This document shows, in pieces, positions 15,524 through 23,282 of a stretch of DNA of 25,118 bases. The stretch lies in contig JANMLV010000086.1 of assembly GCA_031372705.1 (NCBI GenBank), forward strand, positions 1 through 25,118, written 5' to 3'. The number at the start of each line of letters is the position of its first letter. Within the stretch, counting starts at the first letter, position 1. The DNA is from UBA7236 sp031372705 (lineage in GTDB: Bacteria; Bacteroidota; Bacteroidia; Chitinophagales; BACL12). A model generated the notes under the pieces. It was not told where the DNA came from, searched no databases, and was given only the letters and a program-made list of their open reading frames with translations. Made by a program: the position numbers and the translations under genes.

Positions 15524-16909
15524 TTATATTTTAAACCTTAGCACACCTGTTGCCATAGAAACATAAGGACTTGCTTCGCCAAACCAAGTTGAAATATCGC
15601 GTGTTGCGAAACCGAGTTCCCAAATTCTAAAATCGAGTCCTATACCTGCAGGAATATTATAAGCATAACCTCCGCCCGCAGAAACACCTGCTGAAAGTTT
15701 TAATACTTTTAATAATCTAAATTGAGCGCCTGCACCGACAACAGGATTTTCAAATGCACCTGAAACATCGTTCATAGGAAAAACTGCATCTACACCAACA
15801 TCTACAAAATCATTTAATTTAAATGAAGCGCCTAACCTTAAATTAGTTGGCAAACTCACTTCAAATTCGGTGAGTGATGAATATTCTATCAGTTCCTCCT
15901 CATTTAACATTTCACTGATTAAATCAATTGGATCGGTTGTAGTAACGCCGCTAAATGCAACAGTATCTAAAACAAAATCATTTATTTGCAATACGTTCGC
16001 CGTATATTTCATTTTGCCTATATCGGTAATGGCAATACTCGCTGTTACTGCATCACGCACTTTTAAGCTGAAACCAAAATCCCATCCGGTTCCACGACCA
16101 ACCGGTTCGGCTGCTGATGTTGTTAATGATGATGATGTAACACCTTCCTCTAATTCTAAAATATCTAAACCCAGTGCACTTAATCCGGTAACTGTTGATC
16201 CATCGGTGCGCATATCCAAATAAGCATATCCTAAAATATATTTAAATCCGATTCCGGCATAAGCACTTATTGTTTCTTCGGAGCCGAATAATTTTAATCC
16301 ATATCCTGCATTGAATGAAGTGTTGATGTTCAATAAAAATTCTGAATCACCAAATAATTCTGATAAACTTAATGGTTCATAGGCTATACCATAAATTTCA
16401 GTTGGTGTAATTATAACTGTGTCAAAATAGCCTGCATAATCATAACCCTCAAAAATAATGTTAGCTGCTTCACCGCCAAACTTTGTACTATAACTTGCAT
16501 TGCCTGAAATACTAAATGCAAATGTTCCTACTTTTGGCACCCGCAAACTAAATCCCAAAGCCATAATATCAATATCAAATTTCAACCCTTCATCTAAAAA
16601 AGATTGGGCCAGCAATTCCGATTCCTCTTGCGTAATGGAATCTTCATTATTAAACAAAATGGCCCGCACATCATCTCTAACCAATGCCTCTGAATAAAAT
16701 CCATATCCAATTTCGCCAATACCTAAAGCAAACGCATGGTCTGTTTGAAAACCTAAATTTGCAGGGTTAATTCCAAGTGCTTGATAATCAGTCACAAATG
16801 AAGTAGCAGTGCCACCTCTTCCCGTTGCGCTAAACGATGATTGCTCCAATTGGGCGTATGTTCCCATTACAGATATCAATGCTATTGTCAGAAAAAATGC
16901 CTTTTTCAT
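15524..16909 (-). CDS. DUF5723 family outer-membrane beta-barrel protein
   Basis: This 461-residue protein has a clean signal peptide (MKKAFFLTIALISVMGTYA|Q). The family's opening follows: SATGRGGTATSFVTDYQALGINPANLGF, an N-terminal plug-like stretch shared by DUF5723 and FadL/PorV-like proteins. The remainder is alternating beta strands with Gly and aromatic residues. It ends SMATGVLRFKI, with a strand-like C-terminus typical of outer-membrane barrels. Cargo or partner is unknown. A minus-strand -7 box (TACTTTTG) lies about 20 bases upstream of the start. It converges with the dipeptidase gene with no intergenic bases, so the pair's 3' ends must overlap in RNA. Confidence 0.85.
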   Translation of the reverse strand: MKKAFFLTIALISVMGTYAQLEQSSFSATGRGGTATSFVTDYQALGINPANLGFQTDHAFALGIGEIGYGFYSEALVRDDVRAILFNNEDSITQEESELLAQSFLDEGLKFDIDIMALGFSLRVPKVGTFAFSISGNASYSTKFGGEAANIIFEGYDYAGYFDTVIITPTEIYGIAYEPLSLSELFGDSEFLLNINTSFNAGYGLKLFGSEETISAYAGIGFKYILGYAYLDMRTDGSTVTGLSALGLDILELEEGVTSSSLTTSAAEPVGRGTGWDFGFSLKVRDAVTASIAITDIGKMKYTANVLQINDFVLDTVAFSGVTTTDPIDLISEMLNEEELIEYSSLTEFEVSLPTNLRLGASFKLNDFVDVGVDAVFPMNDVSGAFENPVVGAGAQFRLLKVLKLSAGVSAGGGYAYNIPAGIGLDFRIWELGFATRDISTWFGEASPYVSMATGVLRFKI

Positions 16910-16929
16910 TATTAGTGGTTTTATTGTTT

Positions 16930-16937
16930 CAAAAGTA
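16930..16937 (-). promoter_or_regulatory. -7 promoter box of the DUF5723 gene
   Basis: On the minus strand TACTTTTG exactly matches TAnnTTTG, 21 bases before the start at 16909. No -33 TTG at normal spacing is evident. The gap 16910-17140 is divergent and should also hold the promoter of the plus-strand gene at 17141. Confidence 0.5.
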
Positions 16938-17140
16938 GGTATTGTTCAAAGTATTATGCTAGTTATTATACACAAAAATTGCGAAACCTGTCCAAAATAT
17001 CACCAAAGTTTTGTTCAACCAATTGAAAATATCATCACCACTTGTCAGGGTTTTTGTTATTTTTACTTCTACGAAACGGTTATTAAATTATTGGAATGGT
17101 TTTTGAACTTTCCAGCATCACAAAATAAAAACTATTGTAT

Positions 17141-17827
17141 ATGACATCTTTAAAAACCCTTAGCCTTTCGGCAATAATGCTCATTGGCACTACCATTTTT
17201 GCTCAAAAAGAACTCATAGTAACAGAAGGAACTGCTACCATGAGTTTAGGTGAACGCACCGGTTTTACCATCACTTTAGATAAAGCAGAAGAAAAAGAAA
17301 CCATTAAAGCACTCAAAACATGGGTGGTAGAGATGCAAAAGAAGGCAGACATAGAAGAATCGGCGAAGCATGAATTAAAAGTTACCAGCTTTGTAAATGC
17401 TTCATTAAGTGCTGACCCAATAAACGTATATTTCCTTTTTACCGAATATTCCGACTATATAAAAGTTACCGGCTTTTTTGAAGTAAATCTCACTTTTGTA
17501 TCTACTTCTACCGTGCCCGAGAAAGTGGAAGCAAGTAAAAATTTCATGCGACGATTTGCAATGCGCATGGAAAAATTGTCGATAGAAGCTGAACTCGTTG
17601 CCGCTCAAAAGGAATTAGAAAAACGCAACGACGAGCAAGCTTCATTAGAAAAAAAGAACAAGCAACTCAATGAGCAAATTAAAGAATGTGAAGAAACGAT
17701 TCAAAAAGCAAAAACAGATTTAGAAGAAAACGGCAATAGCCAAGACAGCAAAAAAGCTGAAATTGCAAAACAAAAAGCGGTAAATGAAGCAATAGAGAAG
17801 AAGCTTAAGGAATACGAAAGTTATTAA
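17141..17827 (+). CDS. Secreted/periplasmic protein with C-terminal coiled coil, unknown
   Basis: I do not recognise a family for this 228-residue protein. Residues 1-21 are a signal peptide (MTSLKTLSLSAIMLIG..FA|Q). Residues 22-140 form a mixed alpha/beta domain with GERTGFTITLDKAE and VNVTF-like strands. Residues 145-226 are a highly charged heptad-type coiled coil rich in Lys, Glu and Gln. I prefer the ATG at 17141 to an in-frame TTG at 17135, because it gives the better signal peptide. A terminator follows directly, so it is probably monocistronic. A periplasmic structural or adaptor role is possible but unproven. Confidence 0.7.
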   Translation: MTSLKTLSLSAIMLIGTTIFAQKELIVTEGTATMSLGERTGFTITLDKAEEKETIKALKTWVVEMQKKADIEESAKHELKVTSFVNASLSADPINVYFLFTEYSDYIKVTGFFEVNLTFVSTSTVPEKVEASKNFMRRFAMRMEKLSIEAELVAAQKELEKRNDEQASLEKKNKQLNEQIKECEETIQKAKTDLEENGNSQDSKKAEIAKQKAVNEAIEKKLKEYESY

Positions 17828-17835
17828 TATCATTT

Positions 17836-17867
17836 AAAGGGGATTGCGCAAGTTTTCCCCTTTTTTT
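17836..17867 (+). terminator. Rho-independent terminator
   Basis: AAAGGGGA (17836-17843) pairs with TCCCCTTT (17856-17863) around a 12-base loop, and further T's follow. It begins 9 bases past the stop of the coiled-coil protein gene. Confidence 0.88.
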
Positions 17868-17936
17868 ATCACTGTACTTGACGAAAAACATTACCGTTCT
17901 TATTTGTAACAGCTATTTTATAATTTTACATTTCGA

Positions 17937-18704
17937 ATGGCAGCTACGGTAAAGAAAAAACAAAATACGCTCAACAAACAGTATGCACTGGCAGTTGGTG
18001 AAAAAAGTTTTGCCGTATTTGTTTATTTAGAAAGTCGTTACGACTGCCGAGCAAGTATTGGCACAAAAGGCATTCATATTAGGCTCTCTAAATTCATGGC
18101 AGAAAATGAGCGTTTCGACCAAGAAATGCAACTGCTCGATTGGGCGAAAAAGTATATCGCAAAAAACGAGTTACACAAAAAACCACCTGCTCACCGCCAA
18201 TATCGCGATGGTGATACCCTGAAAATAATGAGCAAAGAATTTATAATTCGCATACGTTTTGTTCCTCAAAAAAATGCGAGTTCAGGGTCATTAAAAAATG
18301 ATATCATACAATTGCAACTCTCTGAGGGCATGTCGCCAAAGCAAGAACAAAAACATAAAACATATTTAGTAAGTAAATTAATCAGCAACGAATTTCAACC
18401 GCAAATTGCGCAGCGTGTAGTTTATTTAAATGAGCTCCATTTTAAGAAGCCCATTAAAAAATTGCGTTTGCGCGATAATGTAAGTAATTGGGGCAGCTGC
18501 AGTTGGGATGGCAATATTAATATCAGTGTTCGCTTACTATTTGCTCCACCCGAAATTATCGATTATGTTTTAATTCATGAGCTTGCACATCTCGTTGAAC
18601 ATAACCATTCTGACCGGTTTTGGAAGCTGGTAGAAAAAGCAATGCCCGGATATCAACTTGCAGAACAGTGGCTAAATAAAAATGGTGCTTATTGCATTTT
18701 TTAA
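17937..18704 (+). CDS. YgjP-like / SprT-like zinc metallopeptidase
   Basis: This 255-residue protein has the YgjP-type (M48-related, DUF45) metallopeptidase layout. The N-terminal half is beta-rich, the middle has 'RLRDNVSNWGSCSWDGNINISVRLLFAPPEIIDYVLIHELAH', and the zinc site is H214-E215-L-A-H218 with H222 or H224 as third ligand (HNHSDRFW). The NWGSC motif is typical of the family. There is no signal peptide, so it acts in the cytoplasm. The substrate is unknown. In other bacteria ygjP relatives often accompany type I restriction genes, but none is seen here. Confidence 0.9.
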   Translation: MAATVKKKQNTLNKQYALAVGEKSFAVFVYLESRYDCRASIGTKGIHIRLSKFMAENERFDQEMQLLDWAKKYIAKNELHKKPPAHRQYRDGDTLKIMSKEFIIRIRFVPQKNASSGSLKNDIIQLQLSEGMSPKQEQKHKTYLVSKLISNEFQPQIAQRVVYLNELHFKKPIKKLRLRDNVSNWGSCSWDGNINISVRLLFAPPEIIDYVLIHELAHLVEHNHSDRFWKLVEKAMPGYQLAEQWLNKNGAYCIF

Positions 18705-18850
18705 GCCGTTCGGCTGATTTAATTTTTAGGTTTATAGGAAAAAAGCCTATCGCCATTTGATGGAAATAAAACATTTGGAAGTGAATGTTATAAAATGCCA
18801 TCAAATTGCATTCAATCATCTTATTTTTTTTATCGGCAAATTTCAGGAGT

Positions 18851-19051
18851 TGCCACAAAGACACGAAGGGGCTCGAAGTTTCGCAAAGGTTATGTTTTGA
18901 TTTATTAAGTAGCTTATTTTCAAATGCGAATATTAATGTATTGCAGCGAAGCAAACAAATTATTTTAATGCTACACTAATACCGATCAACCCTGACCACT
19001 ATAATTATTTCCTTCGTGTAACTTCGGGCCACTTCGCGACTTCGCGGCTAA
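18851..19051. repeat. Two-armed inverted repeat element, copy C
   Basis: Arms lie at 18851-18891 (tgccacaaagacacgaag...) and 19011-19051 (ccttcgtgtaacttcgggcc...). The spacer is about 119 bases, longer than in copies A and B. The element lies in the convergent gap 18705-19115, between the 3' ends of the metallopeptidase and YwqK-like genes. A small ATAGG/CCTAT hairpin lies near 18731-18747. The rest of the gap holds nothing I can name. Confidence 0.75.
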
Positions 19052-19115
19052 AAAAAGCATTGCCAAATTTTACCAATGAATTGAAAATAAGCATATAAAA
19101 ATCGCTTTAGCTAAA

Positions 19116-19769
19116 CTACTTTAATTTCTTACCTGCCTTATACCAACGCATATTAATTAGTTTACCGGTAGATGCATACACATATACCATTCCTGTTCCA
19201 TCACAAATAGTACCTTGGTCTAAACTATTACCATTTTGATCGTAATAGGCATTAATATTCCATAGTTTACCGTTATTATATTCGATGCTATTTTTCAAAC
19301 TACCATCGTTATGATAAAAATAACTATTCCCATTAAGCTTATGCTTATAATACGACACAGCTGCCATCCTATTGCCATTCGGATAATAAGAAAATTTTTC
19401 AATCAAATTGCAATCACCGGTTTCTACTTCGCAATATCGGGCAATTAATTTATAACCGTTAATATCATATTCAGATTGCCAGCCGGCAGGTGCACGTTCT
19501 TTACCTCTAACTATATATCGCGCTAAAGTCCAGCTTCTATTTACGTTAAATGACTCAACATATAAAACCGAGTCAACGCCTTCAACTGCGGTAAGATATT
19601 TTTCGAATTTTTTATAAATGGTATCTCCGTTAATTAAATTAAATTCCTTCTTAGTGAATACGCCTGTTTGCAATTTACACAAATGCAAATCAAGCAGCGG
19701 CGACTGTGCCGGCAATGCGGAAATAAATCCAAATAGTAATATGAACAGTACTATTTTATGCATAAACAT
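19116..19769 (-). CDS. YwqK-like (MORN-type repeat) exported protein
   Basis: This exported protein has 215-217 residues. ATGs at 19769 and 19763 are both possible; the second (MHKIVLFILLFGFISALPAQS) gives the cleaner signal peptide. The C-terminal half is a row of about 20-residue repeats such as YYPNGNRMAAVSYYKHKLNG, FYHNDGSLKNSIEYNNGKL and YYDQNGNSLDQGT. These are the Y-x-x-x-G-x-x pattern of YwqK/MORN-2 proteins. Some relatives are annotated as 'antitoxin YwqK', but no toxin gene is adjacent. In Bacteroidota such proteins are usually single surface or periplasmic proteins of unknown role. It lies 54 bases downstream of the PorP/SprF gene and could share its transcript. Confidence 0.75.
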   Translation of the reverse strand: MFMHKIVLFILLFGFISALPAQSPLLDLHLCKLQTGVFTKKEFNLINGDTIYKKFEKYLTAVEGVDSVLYVESFNVNRSWTLARYIVRGKERAPAGWQSEYDINGYKLIARYCEVETGDCNLIEKFSYYPNGNRMAAVSYYKHKLNGNSYFYHNDGSLKNSIEYNNGKLWNINAYYDQNGNSLDQGTICDGTGMVYVYASTGKLINMRWYKAGKKLK

Positions 19770-19823
19770 TTGTGAAAACTGCCGGAAACAGTTGATGTAA
19801 AAAACTGTTATTAGTTGAAAGCA

Positions 19824-20858
19824 TTAAAATTTAGGACAAGGAATTTTTCTTGCCTTTTGAGGAAGGCTTGAAATATATGTCAATGAAATTTCCGGTCCAC
19901 CATTATTTTTACTTGCTTCATTTAAGGAAGAAATATTTACATCATAACTCAATCCTAGGCTAATTTTTTCGTAGTCGAGTCGCGCTGCAATTACACTAGA
20001 TTCAGCTTTAACACCTCCATCTACATCGCCAACCACACGTTGCCATATTCCAAATGAAATTGCTGTCGAACTCCACTTCATGCCTTGTAAATAAAATTTC
20101 AAGTTAGTACCACCGAAATATTCTCTGTAAGGCCCTTGAAAAACAACCATAACCGCAGGAACAAGTGAAGTCATTTCACCAACAGGAATTTGCGCACCGG
20201 CATGACCAGAAGCACGCATATACAGCATATCGGATGTGGAGCCTATTGCTTGGTTAGGTTCATTTAAATGATACATAGAACCACCTAAATACATACTGAA
20301 TCTATCTTCCCGCGGCACTAAATACCACATTAAGCCGGCGGCTAAATCGAGATATCCCTTGCTTTCAAACCCAAGTGCTTCGCCTGTTGCCAATGTTGGG
20401 TCATAATAAACGCCATCGTATTGGCTGGCAAAAGTCATTGCCAAATAATCGACACTCTTTTGCGAATATCCACCTTGAAAACCGGCCGATAAGTAGCTTC
20501 TATGGTATCTATCGCCCAGCGTTTTAATATAGGCTAAAGTTAAATTTACTTGGGTGCTGCTGTATTTTGTGTCGCCGGCAACATCTGAAAACGCATTAAC
20601 GCCAATTCCCATTAAATCGTTTTTCAAAAAAGAAGAGCCAAAATTCGCATCTACACTTGATGCAAATGTATTAAACGGTGCAAACGAATTCCACTGGTTG
20701 CGATAGTTCACAATTCCGCGAATATTACCATTAAAAGCCCCTGTTAATGCAGGATTCAGGTTCAATGGCGACGAAAAAAACTGCGAGAAATGAATATCCT
20801 GCGCCTGCAATCCAAAAACTGCAAAACAACATAATACGAGAGTGAATTTTCTTATCAT
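19824..20858 (-). CDS. PorP/SprF family type IX secretion system membrane protein
   Basis: This 344-residue outer-membrane barrel belongs to the PorP/SprF family, which acts with type IX secretion, often to export or anchor particular cargo such as adhesins. The signal peptide MIRKFTLVLCCFAVFGLQA|Q is followed by the diagnostic opening DIHFSQFFSSPLNLNPALTGAF, then GNIRGIVNYRNQWNSF. A barrel of alternating strands fills the rest (YLGGSMYHLNEPNQ, SLVPAVMVVFQGP). The frame is open upstream to 20987, but ATG 20858 gives the family start. An exact -7 box (TAATTTTG, minus strand) lies at 20910-20917. The usual partner, a giant adhesin of the SprB kind, is not in this window. Confidence 0.92.
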   Translation of the reverse strand: MIRKFTLVLCCFAVFGLQAQDIHFSQFFSSPLNLNPALTGAFNGNIRGIVNYRNQWNSFAPFNTFASSVDANFGSSFLKNDLMGIGVNAFSDVAGDTKYSSTQVNLTLAYIKTLGDRYHRSYLSAGFQGGYSQKSVDYLAMTFASQYDGVYYDPTLATGEALGFESKGYLDLAAGLMWYLVPREDRFSMYLGGSMYHLNEPNQAIGSTSDMLYMRASGHAGAQIPVGEMTSLVPAVMVVFQGPYREYFGGTNLKFYLQGMKWSSTAISFGIWQRVVGDVDGGVKAESSVIAARLDYEKISLGLSYDVNISSLNEASKNNGGPEISLTYISSLPQKARKIPCPKF

Positions 20859-20909
20859 ACCTGAAATCCTTGAAATAGAGGTTGAAGTTCTGCTTTTTGA
20901 TGGATATTT

Positions 20910-20917
20910 CAAAATTA
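20910..20917 (-). promoter_or_regulatory. -7 promoter box of the PorP/SprF gene
   Basis: On the minus strand TAATTTTG exactly matches TAnnTTTG, 52 bases before the start. Lying downstream of the open-frame start at 20987, it also argues that the true start is ATG 20858. No clear -33 TTG. Confidence 0.45.
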
Positions 20918-21014
20918 ATTGCCTCCGGCTCCTTAAAAATACGATTTTTTGCCATTTTGTGCCTAGATTTCGCTCCTCAGGCCTCAAAAAAGCACATTAC
21001 CTCTTTTTAAGCGT

Positions 21015-21022
21015 TAACTTTG
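21015..21022 (+). promoter_or_regulatory. -7 promoter box of rlmN
   Basis: TAACTTTG exactly matches TAnnTTTG and ends 5 bases before the ATG at 21028. Transcription from it would give an essentially leaderless mRNA. It excludes starts further upstream in the open frame. Confidence 0.5.
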
Positions 21023-21027
21023 CTTCA

Positions 21028-22068
21028 ATGCAGGCTTCTGAAAAAATATCGATTCGCGACCTCTCACTTGAGCAATTAACTAATTTCTTTATAGAAATGG
21101 GAGAGCCGGGGTTCCGTGCCAAACAAGTTTATGAATGGCTATGGAAAAAAAGTGCCATGCATTTTGAAGAGATGAGCAATTTATCTAAACCGCTCAGACT
21201 ATTGCTCGAAGAGAAATTTGCTATAAATCCCATTACTATAGATTTTCAACAAAAAAGCAGCGATGGCACCATAAAATGTCGTTTTATGTTGCATGATGGT
21301 CATTTAGTAGAAGGCGTGCTTATTCCCGCCGAAAACAGGATGACAGCCTGCGTTTCGAGCCAGGTTGGATGTAATTTGGGATGTACATTTTGTGCTACCG
21401 GTTTTATGAAGGTAAAACGCAACCTTGAACCTTATGAAATTTATGATCAAGTTGTGCTACTCAATAAAGCAGCACTTGAACATCATAAACAACCACTTAC
21501 CAATATTGTGTTTATGGGAATGGGTGAACCATTGCTCAACTACAACAATGTGCTGGCAGGTATCGAAAAAATTACATCTGAAGATGGATTGCATATTTCG
21601 GCAAAACGAATTACTGTTTCTACAGCAGGTTTAGCAAAAATGATTCGCAAGTTAGGCGACGATAAAGTGAAATTCAACTTAGCACTTTCTTTGCATGCTG
21701 CCGACGATATTAAACGCAGTAAATTAATGCCGATTAACGATGCCAACAACCTTGGTGAATTAGTAAAAGCATTAAATTATTTCTACGAAAAAACTGAAAA
21801 CCGTATCACATTTGAATATATTTTATTCGACGGTATTAACGAAAGCATGGAAGATGCAAAAAACCTGGTTGCTTTATGCAGCAGAGTGCCGGCTAGAGTT
21901 AACATTATTGAATATAACACTATTAAAGAAGCTGATTTTCACAAATCGAAAGAAATGCAACGCGAAAAATTTATTGCTTATCTCGAAACAAATCGCGTAG
22001 TTGCCAAAGTGCGCCGTAGTCGCGGTAAAGATATTGATGCCGCCTGCGGTCAATTAGCCAATAAATAA
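21028..22068 (+). CDS. rlmN: Dual-specificity 23S rRNA A2503 / tRNA A37 C2-methyltransferase
   Basis: This radical-SAM methyltransferase places a C2 methyl on A2503 of 23S rRNA and A37 of some tRNAs. It has 346 residues, normal length. The cluster motif is CNLGCTFCATGFM (C-x3-C-x2-C). The GMGEPL SAM-binding loop, ISTSAG-like 'ITVSTAGLAKMI', 'LALSLHAADD' and 'YILFDGINE' all follow in order. The C-terminal VRRSRGKDIDAACGQL supplies the methyl-carrier cysteine. The frame is open from 20842, but the preceding part overlaps porP on the other strand and carries the promoter box, so ATG 21028 (MQASEKISIRDLS) is the start. Confidence 0.96.
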   Translation: MQASEKISIRDLSLEQLTNFFIEMGEPGFRAKQVYEWLWKKSAMHFEEMSNLSKPLRLLLEEKFAINPITIDFQQKSSDGTIKCRFMLHDGHLVEGVLIPAENRMTACVSSQVGCNLGCTFCATGFMKVKRNLEPYEIYDQVVLLNKAALEHHKQPLTNIVFMGMGEPLLNYNNVLAGIEKITSEDGLHISAKRITVSTAGLAKMIRKLGDDKVKFNLALSLHAADDIKRSKLMPINDANNLGELVKALNYFYEKTENRITFEYILFDGINESMEDAKNLVALCSRVPARVNIIEYNTIKEADFHKSKEMQREKFIAYLETNRVVAKVRRSRGKDIDAACGQLANK

Positions 22069-22125
22069 ATCATAATTAATAATTGCCTGTTAAGGTTACT
22101 TTACATAAAAATGTATCTTTATCTG

Positions 22126-22359
22126 ATGAAAAGGCAAACTCAGTTAATTTATTCACTAATCGGTATCCTGTTTTTACTAACCGGCTTAATGAGTTGCGAT
22201 AAAGAATATCGCTGCAATTGTTATCAAGATGTAATGGGTATTGACACCACATTTAACTTAGTTGGTGAAGGTCGCGACCCGCAAGCAACTTGCGATGCTT
22301 TTGATTCTGAAACTACTGAATTTGGCATTACTAAAACCGTAGACTGCGAACCGTATTAA
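22126..22359 (+). CDS. Small cysteine-rich lipoprotein, unknown
   Basis: This 77-residue predicted lipoprotein has the signal MKRQTQLIYSLIGILFLLTGLMS followed by C24 as acylation site. The mature part is only about 54 residues and holds four more cysteines (C30, C32, C56, C74), enough for two disulfides. I do not know a function. An in-frame ATG at 22111 exists, but it lies directly before a TATCTTTA -7-like box (22114-22121), so 22126 is the better start. The next gene, a MauE-thioredoxin fusion, begins 2 bases after the stop. The pairing of a Cys-rich protein with a thiol-redox membrane protein suggests shared disulfide chemistry, by inference. Confidence 0.7.
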   Translation: MKRQTQLIYSLIGILFLLTGLMSCDKEYRCNCYQDVMGIDTTFNLVGEGRDPQATCDAFDSETTEFGITKTVDCEPY

Positions 22360-22361
22360 AT

Positions 22362-23282
22362 ATGAATGGCATAGCGAACAAATATTTCTTGCACACAATT
22401 CGCATTATTATTGGCGCAGTTTTTATAGCGTCGGCCATTTTTAAATTGATTGGGGTTGATGCATTTGAAATATATATTTTCAGTTTGCAATGGTTTGGGC
22501 TGCCTGTTTCTTCCATAGCTGCAAGATTAATTATTAGCGGCGAATTAATACTCGGATTTTTACTGATTACCAATATTAATTTCGATTTAATAAAAAAAAT
22601 TACATTAGGTGTACTGATTATATTTTCGGTCTTTCTTTCTATTCAAATTTTTCAAGGTAAAACCGAAAATTGTCATTGCTTTGGAGAAATTATTCAACTG
22701 TCGCCAACAGCATCTTTAATTAAAAATATAATTTTAATTGCGCTCTTGTTGGCTGCCTTTCGCAATTCGGGATTTAATATAAAGCAGGCAGCCAATATCA
22801 GATTATTTATTATAAGTTTTGCAATTGTATTTCCACCAATAATTTCTCCGCCCGATTTTATGATTCAATGGGAGCAAGTTTCTGATGATGCTTTATCGAT
22901 TGCCGGCAAACGCATGAACAACGATACCACACTTCAGGCAGCAGGTGCAAATGAAGGAAAGAAATTAATTTGTTTCTTAAGTTTACAATGCAATTATTGC
23001 ATCCAATCTGCAACCAAAATTTCAATAATAGCTGCAAATAAAAATTTAGGCGACAACGTATTATTTGTGTTTATGGGAGATGAAAAAGACCTGCCTGCAT
23101 TTTGGGAAAAAAGCAACGCCAAACCTTTTAACTACACATTTATGCCCATGCGACCATTTTTTCAAATTGCCGGGCCGTCGGTTCCCAGTATCTATTTATC
23201 GGATAATGGCAATTTTAAGCAACAGTTTAATTATCGAAATATTAATGAGCAAACGATAGCAACATTTTTTAATACGCAATGA
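22362..23282 (+). CDS. MauE/DoxX-like redox membrane protein fused to a thioredoxin-like domain
   Basis: This 306-residue inner-membrane protein has an N-terminal four-helix MauE-like domain (about 10-135) with the family's C104-H-C106-FGE motif after the third helix. A fifth hydrophobic segment (about 145-163) follows. A C-terminal thioredoxin-like domain then carries C210-N-Y-C213 after the strand KLICFLS, and a cis-Pro-like 'GPSVPSIYL'. MauE-like domains are thought to pass electrons to periplasmic thiol proteins. Here the acceptor appears fused. The gene lies between a Cys-rich lipoprotein (2 bases before) and a PhoD-like phosphatase (4-base ATGA overlap after), so the three form one operon. 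The redox target is not known. Confidence 0.85.
   Translation: MNGIANKYFLHTIRIIIGAVFIASAIFKLIGVDAFEIYIFSLQWFGLPVSSIAARLIISGELILGFLLITNINFDLIKKITLGVLIIFSVFLSIQIFQGKTENCHCFGEIIQLSPTASLIKNIILIALLLAAFRNSGFNIKQAANIRLFIISFAIVFPPIISPPDFMIQWEQVSDDALSIAGKRMNNDTTLQAAGANEGKKLICFLSLQCNYCIQSATKISIIAANKNLGDNVLFVFMGDEKDLPAFWEKSNAKPFNYTFMPMRPFFQIAGPSVPSIYLSDNGNFKQQFNYRNINEQTIATFFNTQ

Noticed and set aside
16809..17144. 111-codon plus-strand gene upstream of the coiled-coil protein
   Set aside because: It starts inside the DUF5723 gene on the opposite strand and runs over a divergent promoter region. No protein-like pattern.
18704..18720. Terminator after the metallopeptidase gene (AGCC-GTTC-GGCT)
   Set aside because: The stem is only 4 bp and the U tract is interrupted. 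Too weak to list.
18556..18954. 132-codon minus-strand gene
   Set aside because: It overlaps the well-supported metallopeptidase and one arm of repeat C, and its composition looks like a shadow frame.
19116..19769. Toxin-antitoxin role for the YwqK-like gene
   Set aside because: The database label 'antitoxin YwqK' would rest only on the repeats. There is a signal peptide and no toxin gene beside it.
20842..21027. N-terminal extension of RlmN
   Set aside because: The open frame continues upstream, but it overlaps porP, contains promoter boxes for both genes, and the family starts at the later ATG.
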